This document shows, one piece after another, positions 17,901-29,500 of a stretch of 64,000 nucleotides of DNA. Where the stretch lies: contig JAZKGZ010000006.1 in assembly GCA_040385645.1 (NCBI GenBank), forward strand, positions 307,735 to 371,734, written 5' to 3'. Origin of the DNA: JANXSS01 sp040385645. Its GTDB lineage: Bacteria; Pseudomonadota; Gammaproteobacteria; Burkholderiales; Burkholderiaceae_D. How positions within the stretch are numbered: the stretch's first letter is position 1; every line of letters begins with the position of its first letter. Under the pieces are notes generated by a model. The model saw only the letters and a list, made by a program, of their open reading frames with translations. It searched no databases and had not been told where the DNA came from. A program made the translations under genes and the position numbers.

Positions 17901-17925
17901 GCAACCAACATAACTAGGAACCACC

Positions 17926-18807
17926 ATGTCGATTCTGATTAATAAAGACACGAAAGTCGTTACACAAGGCATCACCGGCAAGACCGGGCAATTCCACACG
18001 CGCATGTGCCGCGAGTACGCGAACGGCAAGAACTGCTTTGTTGCTGGCGTCAATCCGAAAAAAGCCGGCGAAGATTTTGAAGGCATCCCGATTTTTGCCA
18101 ACGTCGCTGAAGCCAAGGCAAAAACCGGCGTCAATGTATCCGTCATCTATGTACCGCCCGCAGGCGCTGCCGCAGCGATCTGGGAAGCCGTCGAAGCCGA
18201 GTTGGACCTGGCGATCTGCATTACCGAAGGCATCCCCGTGCGCGACATGATGGCGCTGAAAGACCGGATGGCAAAAGCCGGTAGCAAGACACTGCTGCTA
18301 GGGCCGAACTGCCCAGGTTTGATCACACCCGACGAAATCAAGATCGGCATCATGCCAGGCCACATCCACATGAAAGGCCGCATCGGCGTAGTTTCCCGCT
18401 CCGGCACCCTGACCTATGAAGCCGTCGCGCAATTGACAGCACTAGGCCTGGGCCAGTCGTCGGCAGTCGGCATCGGCGGCGACCCGATCAACGGCTTGAA
18501 GCACATCGACGTCATGAAAGCATTCAACGACGACCCGGATACCGATGCCGTCATCATGATCGGTGAAATTGGCGGCCCGGATGAAGCGAATGCCGCTTAC
18601 TGGATTCGCGACAACATGAAGAAACCGGTGGTCGGCTTCATCGCTGGCGTTACTGCGCCTCCTGGCAAGCGCATGGGCCATGCTGGTGCGTTGATTTCCG
18701 GTGGTGCCGATACGGCGCAAGCGAAGTTGGAGATTATGGAAGCCTGTGGGATGAAGGTTACGAAGAATCCTTCGGAGATGGCTAAGTTGTTGAAGGCTAT
18801 GCTGTAA
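17926..18807 (+). CDS. sucD: Succinate-CoA ligase, alpha subunit
   Basis: The 293-residue protein has the CoA-binding Rossmann start (TKVVTQGITGKTGQFHT), GPNCPGLITP, and the phosphorylated-histidine region ending KRMGHAGALISGG. It carries the phosphohistidine intermediate in succinyl-CoA synthetase. It is the second gene of sucCD and is followed by a strong terminator. Confidence 0.97.
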   Translation: MSILINKDTKVVTQGITGKTGQFHTRMCREYANGKNCFVAGVNPKKAGEDFEGIPIFANVAEAKAKTGVNVSVIYVPPAGAAAAIWEAVEAELDLAICITEGIPVRDMMALKDRMAKAGSKTLLLGPNCPGLITPDEIKIGIMPGHIHMKGRIGVVSRSGTLTYEAVAQLTALGLGQSSAVGIGGDPINGLKHIDVMKAFNDDPDTDAVIMIGEIGGPDEANAAYWIRDNMKKPVVGFIAGVTAPPGKRMGHAGALISGGADTAQAKLEIMEACGMKVTKNPSEMAKLLKAML

Positions 18808-18834
18808 AAGGTTTATTTTTAAGCAGTGTGTAGT

Positions 18835-18873
18835 AAGAAAGGGGGAGGGCTAGGGCTCTCCCCCTTTTTTCTT
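18835..18873 (+). terminator. Rho-independent terminator of sucCD
   Basis: gggggag (18841-18847) pairs with ctccccc (18858-18864), extended by AAA/TTT pairs, then a T-rich tract. It lies about 30 bases after the sucD stop and marks the left edge of the accessory region. Confidence 0.9.
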
Positions 18874-18949
18874 GCCTCGGTAAAAAGATTCTTATTATTT
18901 CCGCTTTGTTCACACACATATAAACCTAAAAAAATAAGAGATTTAATTT

Positions 18950-19125
18950 GCTAGCTGGTCCAAGTCTCAGGTTTTCTGCCTCGTTTCTATATCAGTGACA
19001 ATTTCGCGATCAACTGGCGTACACATGTCATAAATGGTGCTTAGACCAAAATAGAAGGCAGCCCAAACCTTTTTGACTAGTCAAGGTTTGTTTTAGCGGT
19101 TTGGGTTTTTAGCTGACTGTGTACC
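18950..19125 (-). pseudogene. Decayed 3' fragment of moaC
   Basis: Reading leftward from 19062 the translation AAFYFGLSTIYDMC then VDRE-IVTD aligns with AAVQIGLLTIYDMCKAVDRGMVITE of the intact MoaC encoded at 39519-40046. Upstream, TAKT-LD aligns with FGKTGVE, and the nucleotides near 18950-18965 resemble the moaC stop region. In-frame stops and indels show it is dead. It lies in the same orientation as the intact gene, so the two form diverged direct repeats flanking the island. Confidence 0.65.
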
Positions 19126-19147
19126 AAACCATCGGCTTCAAGAAGAT

Positions 19148-19177
19148 TTGAAAATATTGCAATATAGACATGTTAAT
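19148..19177 (+). promoter_or_regulatory. Weak candidate promoter for the RTX island operon
   Basis: TTGAAA (19148-19153) and GTTAAT (19172-19177) are separated by 18 bases and enclose the 12-base palindrome ATATTGCAATAT (19154-19165). The match is modest. Confidence 0.25.
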
Positions 19178-19204
19178 CTCCGGCACCTGATCAGCTTTCA
19201 GCAG

Positions 19205-19243
19205 GCAGATTCGAAGTTGGCACGCCACCCCGCCCTAGCTTCC
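19205..19243 (+). pseudogene. Remnant of a third RTX-toxin 5' copy
   Basis: The + strand reads ADSKLARHPALAS, matching ANSKLARQDSLAC near the end of the truncated copy at 19794-20102 (8 of 13 identical). As in that copy, a small membrane-protein gene starts about 60 bases downstream. This indicates at least three tandem units existed. Confidence 0.55.
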
Positions 19244-19302
19244 AGAGAAATTTCATACGATCACCTAGCGTAAGCCGCTACACATCAAAGGGACACCACC
19301 AC

Positions 19303-19797
19303 ATGATTGGCTTTTTATTTTTGGGTGTGGCTCTCTTGTGGCTGGTATTGACGGTTTTCCTAACCATAAAAATCCCTCGCTGGCTTGACTTGAAAAGCTC
19401 CTCGCGTTGGCTGTTGCGTTTGGCGTTGGTGCCACTGCTATTAGTGGGGCCGTTCGTGGATGAGATTGTGGGGATGCGCCAGTTTAAGCGGCTTTGTGAA
19501 GAGCGCGCTGTGTTTAACGTTCATCCGAATTCAAATCACGTCAACAGAGCAAAGGAGGTGTACACCGACTACACAGCTGTCCCTGGGTACTGGATCGATA
19601 TTACGTCACAAAAAGTCAGCTACATAGACCTCGATACAGGTATCGCGTTTTTAAGCTATGAGGTTTTTTTCACAAAGGGCGGCCGGATTGCAGGCATTGC
19701 GTTGATGGGTGGTAAGCATGCATGTTCGACTAGGAACAAAAGCGAATTCGATCGGTTAAAAATTGAGCAACTTATAGAGCAAGGTAAACGATCATGA
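19303..19797 (+). CDS. Small membrane-anchored protein, copy 1 (putative immunity protein)
   Basis: This 164-residue protein has two N-terminal hydrophobic segments (about residues 2-24 and 35-51) and a soluble remainder containing VPGYWIDITSQKVSYIDLDTGIAF. I do not recognise a named family. I count 18 differences over 164 residues to the second copy at 20099-20593. Its stop overlaps the start of a truncated toxin copy (ATGA). Encoded just upstream of lipase-type toxin sequences and duplicated with them, it is a candidate immunity protein held at the inner membrane; this is inference from context. Confidence 0.7.
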   Translation: MIGFLFLGVALLWLVLTVFLTIKIPRWLDLKSSSRWLLRLALVPLLLVGPFVDEIVGMRQFKRLCEERAVFNVHPNSNHVNRAKEVYTDYTAVPGYWIDITSQKVSYIDLDTGIAFLSYEVFFTKGGRIAGIALMGGKHACSTRNKSEFDRLKIEQLIEQGKRS

Positions 19798-20102
19798 AAG
19801 CAATTGAAACAGCATATATAAATGCGCTTCTGGCCGATGCGTGTTACATATCTGTCGCTACAAATACAAGTGACGACGAACTACGTGAGCGACTAACTCC
19901 TGCACAGTTTGATTTCTTGCTTGCCAACTTTAAAGTTGAAGACAGCATAGAAACCCCCGGCGCGTTAGGTTCTGGTTTTTACGCAGTTGTCTCCCGCAGC
20001 GAGGCGAATTCAAAGCTGGCGCGGCAGGATTCTCTAGCTTGCACAGTAATTCCATCCCAACAGATAGCTTTGACCTCTAAATACCAAAGGAGCGTTGCAT
20101 GA
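19794..20102 (+). CDS. Truncated N-terminal copy of the giant RTX protein
   Basis: The 102 residues begin MKAIETAYINALLADACYISVAT and follow the first ~80 residues of the 3761-residue protein (MKSIETAYINALLADASYISVAT), then diverge at about residue 85 and end at a stop overlapping the next ATG. The lipase nucleophile region and all RTX repeats are missing, so the product cannot be an active toxin. It is coupled by 4-base overlaps to both membrane-protein genes. It is a relic of a tandem duplication, or it may serve only to keep translation running into the next gene. Confidence 0.7.
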   Translation: MKAIETAYINALLADACYISVATNTSDDELRERLTPAQFDFLLANFKVEDSIETPGALGSGFYAVVSRSEANSKLARQDSLACTVIPSQQIALTSKYQRSVA

Positions 20103-20593
20103 TTGGCTTGTTATTTTTGGGTGTGGCTCTCTTGTGGCTGGTATTGACGATCTACCTGACCATAAAAATCCCTCGCTGGTTCGGTTTGAAAAGTTCCTCG
20201 CGTTGGTTGCTGCGGTTGGTGTTGGTGCCACTGCTATTGGTGGGGCCGTTCGTGGATGAAATTGTGGGAATGCGGCAGTTTAAGCGGCTTTGTGAGGAGC
20301 GCGCTGTGTTTAAGGTTCATCCGAATTCGAATTACGTCAAAAGAGCGAAGCAGGTGTACACCGACTACGCGGCTGTACCCGGGTACTGGATCGATATTAC
20401 GTCACAAAAAGTCAGCTATATAGACCTTGATACAGGCATCGCGTTTTTAAACTATGAGGTTTTTTTCACAAAAGGCGGCCGCATTGCAGGGATTGCGTTA
20501 ATGGGCGGTGAGCATGCATGCTCGCCGAAGGACAAAAGCGAATTTGAACGTTTAAAAATTAAGCAACTTATAGAGCAAGGTAAACGATCATGA
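20099..20593 (+). CDS. Small membrane-anchored protein, copy 2 (putative immunity protein)
   Basis: This 164-residue near-duplicate of the protein at 19303-19797 has the same two hydrophobic N-terminal segments and conserved core FTKGGRIAGIALMGG. An aaaggag Shine-Dalgarno precedes its ATG. Its stop overlaps the start of the full-length RTX gene by 4 bases, so its translation is coupled to the toxin. Most substitutions versus copy 1 are conservative, as expected if both are still under selection. Function as immunity to the lipase domain is inferred. Confidence 0.72.
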   Translation: MIGLLFLGVALLWLVLTIYLTIKIPRWFGLKSSSRWLLRLVLVPLLLVGPFVDEIVGMRQFKRLCEERAVFKVHPNSNYVKRAKQVYTDYAAVPGYWIDITSQKVSYIDLDTGIAFLNYEVFFTKGGRIAGIALMGGEHACSPKDKSEFERLKIKQLIEQGKRS

Positions 20594-23500
20594 AATCAAT
20601 TGAAACAGCATATATAAATGCGCTGCTGGCTGATGCGTCTTACATATCTGTCGCTACGGACGCAGGTAACGACGAACAACGTAGGCGACTAACTGCTGCA
20701 CAGTCTGATTTCTTGCTTGCCAACTTTGAAGTCCTAGACGATCCAGAAACGCCCGGCGGGCTAGGCACTGGTTTTGACGCAATCGTCTGGCGCATCAAAG
20801 CTGATTCGGCGCTGGCGCAGCAAGACCCAAGCAATGCAGGTAAAGTTTTCGTGTCCATGCGCGGTACGCAAAGCGCTACAGATGTTATTGACGATGTAAC
20901 TTTAGCTACTAGAGGTATTCCATACGATCAAATTAAAGACATGATCAATTGGTGGCTCAAAAATACAGCCAGCAAAACGAACACGAATGTTGTGCAAGTA
21001 AGAGTAGTAAGCCTACCTGGCCCGGTGCTTGGATACACTTTTGCGCGGGATGTTCCTACACAAGGTACAGGCCTTTTAAAAGACATCAATTCAATTGCAG
21101 GCGTTAATGGCCACAGCATAGGCGGCTATTTGGCGACAGCATTTACCCGTTTGTTTGGAAACAGCGCGGGCGTTCAAGCAGTCAACACTTTCAACAGTGC
21201 GGGCTTTAGTAATTTAATGACCAGCAATACGGATGGGGAATTTGCGAATCTAGCCAGCCTGATTGGGGCTAGCAATGGGCTCGCTAGCTGGAATGCCGTT
21301 GGTGAGAAGCAAACCAACTACTACGCGCAAAACGGCATCAGCGTGACTACCAACAGCTGGGCCGACTTCCACTTTCTGGCTCCGGGTTTTAATCAGTTTG
21401 GTACGCGGACGGCACTCTACCAAGAGGACACTGTATTCCAGGGTGGTGCAGGCATTGATAACCACAGCATATACAAGCAAACTGACCTGCTTGCACTCGG
21501 CGCTGCTTTAGAAAAGCTCGATAACTCTCTGACGTTTGCCAAATTAAATGGCCTTATTCAAGTAGGCTCAAACGACATGAAGGCCAGCTACGAAGGCGTG
21601 CTGGACGGTTTGCGCAAAACCTTGATTGGGCCAAACACGCAAACGCTGACTGCTAGTGACTCAAGCGTTGATCCTAATCGAACGACTTATCACGCTGCTT
21701 CGGCAGCCTTACAAATCACCCCTATCTTCAAATCCCTAACAGGTCAACTAGTCATCAAAATTAGCGGTGCTGAATTGGGCGCTACCGCGCGTAACGATTT
21801 CGGTGCATTCATCGCGCTCCAAGATTTATCGCCCATCCACATCAGTGGCAAGAATGCCGCCGCAGATGCACAACTAGCCACAATTTGGCAAACAAATCGC
21901 GCCCCAGATTACAACGCGTGGCTTGCCGACAAAATTAGTGCCGTCCCCATCACCTATACCGATAAGTGGCTGCAAGACCGGGCGAAGCTTTTGAATGCGA
22001 TCGTTCTCCGCAACCAAGCCGACGAAATATCCGGAACCATCAAAACCGACACTGCCGCCGCTGATCGCGACCGGCATTTCCAATGGTACGGGGCTGCGCC
22101 GTTGCCTGGAGAAATTCTGCCAGGCCTTGCCACGCTAATTGAAAGAAAGCCGAATAACGCTGACCGCCCTGTGCAAAAAATTGCCTTCGGCGACAACGGC
22201 GCCAATGCTGTGACCGGTACTGACAGCAAGGTGGGCGACCACTTGTACGGCGGCGCCGGCAACGACACATTGTTCGGTTTGGGCGGAGACGACTACCTCG
22301 AAGGCGGCGCAGACACCGACCGCCTGTATGGTGGTGATGGAAACGACACCTTGCTCGGCGGCGCTGGTACTGACACTTTGGAAGGCGGAGGGGGCAATGA
22401 CCTCGTGATCGGTGGCGCTGGCAACGACACCATAAGCGGTGATGCCGGTAGCGACAGCTTGCAAGGGGGCGAGGGAACTGATTTATACCAATTTACCGCT
22501 CAATGGGGCCGCGATACCATCATTGACAGTGACGGCCTTGGAAGCGTGCAGATCAACGGCACCGCGCTGGGCATCTTTAAAGGCGCAGGTTCTCGCGGTG
22601 GTTATGAATATGCCTTGGGTGGTGGTAAATACGCAGGCCTCGCTTTAGTCAATGATAGTAACTCCACCACCGGCTATACCGCTTACGTCACAAATGGTGC
22701 AGAGACGGCTAACACCATCGTTATCAGGAATTTTGACAAAAACAAAGCTGAAAGCGGTGGCTACCTAGGCATCAAAATCGACAAAACCTTACGCGTCGCT
22801 TTGCAAGAGGTTAGCACTTTGCTTACCAGGGCTCCTGCCGGCCGGAGCCCTAATTTCTGGAACGATACGACGGCTAGCTTGACCGGCCTGGAAGGCAAAA
22901 CCAGCAGCACAAATGAAGGCGGCGGTAAGTCATTCACCGTATCGCTCAACCAAGGAGCCAAGGCGGGGGATACCGTTACTTTAAAAATGGAAGGCGCGAC
23001 TGCAGACAAATTCAAAGTGGTCGTAGGCAACATCACCAAGAATGCCAACGGAGCTGTATTGGCCCTTGCAGAAGGGCAAACCAGCATAACGTTTGCGCTA
23101 GTGCAGGACGGCGAGGTGACTAGCAGCTTAAACGGGGCTGTAAGCGTAACGTATAGCAGCTCAGGCGCTGTTGGCATCCCTGCTATCAGTGTCAGGAGTA
23201 ATAGCTGGGGGCTTGCGGTAACGGATGCGGGCGTTTCGGCAAACACCTACAACGGCGATTTCTTGGTTAAAACAGAGAAAACCCGAAGCCCGATTAAACG
23301 ACTAAATCTACAAGGCCAGTCAGTAGAAGTTGTGGCTTTGAACAAGTTGTATTACATCAGGGACGGTGCAGGCAATTTAACAGCCGGTAGCGATCAGCCC
23401 ACTCAAAGCCCCATATACGACGCCGCTGGAAATCTGATTGGCTACGAGACTATCCCCAGCGACGACCAAATCGTCTACGACAACACTATTTACGGCAGCG

Positions 23501-26500
23501 CGGCGAACGACCAGATCAATGGAATGACAGGCAACGATCTGTTGAGCGGGTCTGGCGGTAACGACATTATTGACGGTGGTAGAGGCGACGACATGATCGG
23601 TGGTGGTGCGGGAAGCGACACCATAAGGGGTGGCGATGGCAATGACTTCATCAGTTCTAGCGCAGATGTCGAAAGCGGCCATCAGCTCTACGGAGCTACC
23701 GACAAATGGGCAAACTGGGGCCTGGAGGCAGGCAAAATAGTTAAAGCTCAAGGTGCCGGTTGGGGTGTATATGAGCAAAATTCCACACTGAGCATCTGGA
23801 GCGGAATAAGCGATACACGTACCAGCGCGGCGGCTACCGAAGGCGATTCGATCGACGCCGGCGCGGGTGACGACTCGGCAATCGGCAGTTGGGCTGACGA
23901 TCGTATCAAGGGAGGTGAAGGTAAAGACGATCTCGAAGGATTAGCCGGAAACGACGTATTAGAAGGCGGTGCAGGAGACGATTTGCTAAATGGGGACGGC
24001 ACGGTCGAGCCAGGCTTTCTAAGCACAGTGGCTGCAGCTAGCAATGGTGCAGACTTTTTGGATGGCGGAGATGGTAACGATGAGCTCGACGGTGGCGGCG
24101 GCGCAGACCAATTATTTGGCGGCGCCGGAAACGACAAAATTTTTGGCGATACAGGAGCCAATAGTGACGCGCGAAATTTTACCGACCTGGCCTACCATGG
24201 CGACGACTACCTGGACGGCGAGGACGGGGCCGACTACCTGCAAGGAGGAGGCGGAGCGGACACCTTGTACGGCGGGGCGGGTGATGACAACATTTGGGGA
24301 GACCAAAGCGTAAGCAGTCTGAGTGGCGCTGCGCTAACCGATGCCAAGGCGTGGGGCGATGATTATCTCGACGGCGAAGAAGGTGTTGATTCTCTAAGAG
24401 GGAATGGGGGGTCCGATACGCTATACGGTGGTACGGGCGACGACGAGTTATATGGAGATGAGAGCAACGTCGTGTTACCTGGGGCCTTGCAGGGAAGTGA
24501 TTATTTGGATGGGGAAGAGGGCAATGACCTGTTATGGGGTGGCGGCAAGGACGATACCCTCATCGGTGGGTTAGGTAATGACCAGTTGATTGGTGACGAC
24601 GCACTGAGCAAATTAGCCGGTGCGTTTCATGGAGACGATTACCTGGAGAGCGGCGAGGGTGACGATATTTTGTTTGGTAACGGAGGCAGCGATACCCTGA
24701 TAGGTGGGGCCGGCGCGGATTATCTGGTTGGGGACAGCGAAGGCTTCGGCACGGATTCGCTAGCGACACAGTACCAGGGTAATGACTATCTCGACGGTGG
24801 TTCAGAAGACGACACGCTGGCTGGCAATGGTGGCAATGATATTTTGCTGGGTGGAACCGGTAGCGACGTATTATCCGGAGGGAATGGTAGCGATCGATTG
24901 GTCGGTGGCGAGGGCGATGATAACCTCTATGGTGATGAGCGCTCACAGGCAGATGGGTCAATATCTGCTTCGGGCAGTGATATTTTGGAAGGCGGCGCCG
25001 GAGATGATTTGCTCAACGGCGGTGGTGAGAGCGATACGTATGTCTTCAACCTTGGCGATGGTCACGACGTTTTACAAGACAATGGTGTGGATGGCACACA
25101 AAACGTCGTGCAATTTAACTTTGCAAAAAACCAGGTACGCAGCGTTCAACGTGCCGGCTCCGATTTGCTGGTTGAATACGGCACCGCTGATTCCGTAATA
25201 ATTAAGGACTACTATCAAGCTAACAACATAAGTACCGAAGATACTTTGGGCAGCGCGTCGCCAGCAGTGGCGGCTGAATCACAATCGGGCATCGCGGAAT
25301 TTCAATTTAACGACGGTAGCGCATGGCGCACCGCCGATATTTTGGTATTGGCGCCAGCACCGTCAGCCAGTGAAATGCCGGCGGACCCGTTCGCAAATGC
25401 ACAAATACCGTACTTTGTAAATTCGCTGCTTAGTCGTGACTTCGTATCGGTGTCAGGCAAGCATGCAATCACTTTTAGCTTTGCAACTACCAGCGCGACT
25501 GAGAAAGGTTTTGCGCTTTACACTGATTCGCAGAAGTTGGCGGTGCGCGCAGCACTTTCCAAGTTCAGCGCAGTGTTGGATCTACGCTTTACCGAAGTGG
25601 GTGAAAATGCGCCTTCAGATTTGAAATTCTATTTGGATGATTTGACGTCGGCGCAATCAGGGGCATATGCCGGCTACGCACATTCGGGTACAGGTGAAAT
25701 CCATCTAAACAGCTCTCTCTATGCCAATACAATTCCTAATGGTAAAGGAGGCTTTACAGCCAGGCAGTCGCTTGACGAGGGCTCGTATGGATTCGAGGTC
25801 TTGCTGCACGAGACTGGCCATGCGTTGGGCTTAAAGCATCCATTCGAGTCCCCTTTGCTACCGAGGGAAGAAGACAACACGAAAAATACATTGATGTCGT
25901 ACACCGACGTGATGGGAACTGCGCCAGCAACTGCCTTGGCGATGTTTGACGTGGCCGCGTTGCAGTATTTGTATGGTGTAGCTAAAAATGTTAATACGGG
26001 TAATAACGTTTATACGTTGGCAAACCGCTACGTCAGCGATGCTGGGGGCATAGACACCTTCGACGCCAGCAATGCAAGCGCGAATGTACATATAAACCTT
26101 ACCCCTGGAACTTGGGAATATGTAGGTGTCAGGGACAAGAGCATTTTGGCGCCGGGGCAATCGTTCGTTGGCTTCGACACGCAAATTGAAAACGCCATCG
26201 GCGGTAGAGGCGATGACAGGCTAATTGGCAATGACTTGGCCAACACGATCAACGGTGGCCTCGGTAACGATTTCTTGTCAGGCGGCGATGGGAATGATGT
26301 GCTCATTGGCGGAGCCGGTAACGATGTGTATGTGATAGACAGCGTCGACGATGTCATTGTAGAGGTCGCTGGCGAAGGTATTGATTTAGTACAGTCCAGT
26401 GCGGATTACACGCTTGGTGCTGCATTAGAGCACCTAACGCTGACCAGTTCTGCCATTTCTGGTACAGGTAACGCTCTAAACAATAATCTGACTGGCAACG

Positions 26501-29500
26501 CGCAAGAGAATGATTTACGTGGTGAAGTCGGAAACGACTCGTTGTCAGGTGGCCTTGGCGATGACCGCCTGTTAGGCGGCGTTGGTGGCGATACTTACAT
26601 GTATCAACTAGGCGATGGTGCGGACAGCATCATCGATATCGATGCAACCTTGGGCCAAATAGATTCACTGCGTCTGGGTAACGGTATTACGGTGGATAAG
26701 GTCACTTTGACGCGTACTAACAGCGACGTTATTTTAAAGTTTTTAGACGGAGGATCCGTTACCTTAAAAGATCAAGTCGCTTCTAATGGCAACGGCGTCG
26801 AGCGCGTCGAATTTGCGAATGGCACAGTGTGGCAGGGTTTGAGTCTGGCCAACATGGCTACCTTTGTAGGCATTCCTTCGTTGACACTTGATGGCTCCAA
26901 TGCTGCGGACACGCTGTCGGGCGGCGCAGGGGACGACACAATTCGAGGTGGTGCTGGCGACGATACCCTAAATGGCGCAGACGGCAACGACACGCTTGAT
27001 GGCGGGGCCGGCAACGATTTTATTGCAGGCGACAACGGTGCCGATACCTACTTGTTCGGCAAAGGCTCTGGTCGCGATAGCATCTATAACGTAGACGACG
27101 ATGCTCTGAATCTCAATGCTGACACGATTTTGATGGGCGCTGGCATCACTACCACTGGAGTAACACTAAACCGTTCACGGGATAGTCTGCTTATTAGCAT
27201 TAATGGAACCGACGACCAGCTGGAACTACAGTATTATTTCGAGGCGGATGGTGCCAGCAGCGGGGCGGTGGAAAATATCAAGTTCGCCAATGGCACTAAT
27301 TGGAATATCAACACTGTAAAAGCCAAGATGCTGCTTGGCACCCCTGACGACGACAGGCTGATAGGCTATGCCAGTGCAGATACCTTGACCGGTGGAGTTG
27401 GCGACGACCGTCTTAATGGTGGAGATGGTAACGACACGCTTGACGGTGGTAGTGGTGACGACAGCCTGTATGGTGACAACGGCGCAGACACCTACCTATT
27501 TGGCAAAGGCTCTGGTCGCGACAGCATCTACAATTCTGACGACGACGCCCTTCATGTAAATGCCGATACCGTTCTGCTAGGCGCTGGCATTACAGCTACC
27601 GGCGTAACGCTAAACCGCGAGTACGACAACCTGCTCATCAAAATTAATGGCACCAGCGATCAGCTAGAAATACAAAATTATTTTTACGAAGACGATAATC
27701 CTACCAGCGCGGTAGAAAATATTAAATTTGCCGATGGCACCGTTTGGAATATTGGTGCCGTCAAAGCCAAGATGTTGGTCGGCGACAGTGGCAACGATAG
27801 TTTGACAGGGTACTCTACGGCTGACATTTTAAATGGCGGAGGTGGTGACGATACCCTGGCCGGTGGCAATGGCGCCGACACCTACCTGTTTGGTATTGGC
27901 TCTGGCGGTGACTTTGTCTATAACGCTGACGATGACGCCCTAAATGTCAATGCCGACACCATTCTGCTAGGCGCTGGTATTACCGCTGCAAATGTAACAC
28001 TCAGTCGCTCACAAGATAGCCTGCTCATCAGCATCGACGGCAGCGACGATCAACTCAATGTGCAGAATTATTTCTTTGAGGATGGTACTTCGAGCAACGC
28101 AGTAGAAAACATCAAGTTTGCCGATGGCACGATTTGGAACATCGGTAAGGTCAAAGCGAAGACGCTGTTTGGAACCACCGGCAAGGACAATGTGACAGCC
28201 TATGCCTCTGCTGACACTCTCAATGGCGGTGCAGGTTCTGACCACCTGGACGGTCGCGAAGGCAATGACGTGCTAGACGGCGGCAGTGGTAATGACTATT
28301 TGTCGGGCGGGGATGGCGCTGATACTTACTTATTTGGCAAAGGTTCCGGTCGCGACAATATCAATAACTTTGATGATGACACTCTCAATGTAAATGCCGA
28401 TACGATTTTGCTAGGTGCCGGCATTACTGCTACAGGGGTAACTTTTGGCCGCTCACAGGATAATTTGCTGATTAGTATTAACGGTACTGACGATCAATTG
28501 GAAGTGCAGCGCTACTTCTTTCAAGACGGCAATTCAAATCAGGCAGTAGAAAACATCAAATTTGCCGATGGAACCATCTGGAACGTCAACACCGTCAAAG
28601 CCAAAATGCTGGCGGGCTCTGCTGGCAACGATAGCCTGAAAGGTTATGTCACTGCTGACACTTTGAGTGGCGGGGACGGTTACGATACGCTGGACGGTCT
28701 CGGAGGAAATGACAAGCTTATTGGCGGTGCCGGTGTCGACATCTTAAATGGTGGCGATGGAAACGACACGCTCGATGGCGGCGCTGGCAGCGATACCCTC
28801 AGCGGGAATAAAGGTGCTGACACTTACCTGTTCGGTAAGGGATCTGGTCAGGACAGGATTCTCAATGTCAATGAAGACGCGCTCGGCATTAATGCCGATA
28901 CGATTTTGCTCGGGGCTGGCATCACCACTGGCAACGTGACGCTAAGCCGTCAGCTGGAGGACTTGTACATCAGCATCAACGGCACTGACGCCCTACTTAT
29001 AGTAGACCGCTATTTCTATCAAGATGGCGCATCGAGCCACGCGGTGGAAAACATCAAATTTGCCGATGGCACCATCTGGAACATCGCCACGGTCAAGGCA
29101 AAAATGCTGGTCGGTACCACCGAGAGCGAGTCGCTAACGGGCTATGCCACTGCCGACACTTTGAATGGTGGTGACGGTAGCGATTCCCTCAGCGGCCATG
29201 GAGGAAACGACAAGCTTATCGGTGGTAACGGGGCAGACAGCATGAGCGGCGACGCTGGTAACGATGTATTGCAAGGTGGCAACGGCACCGATTCGCTACT
29301 TGGCGGGCAGGGAAACGATACGCTCGATGGCGGTGCCGGCAACGACAAGTTATATGGCGACGATGGCGCTGACACTTACCTGTTCGGCAAGGGATCTGGT
29401 CACGACAGAATCTCTAACTACGATGCTGACGCTCTAAACGCCAATGCCGATACCATCTTGTTCGGTGCCGGCATCACGGCCAGTAATGTGACATTGATCC

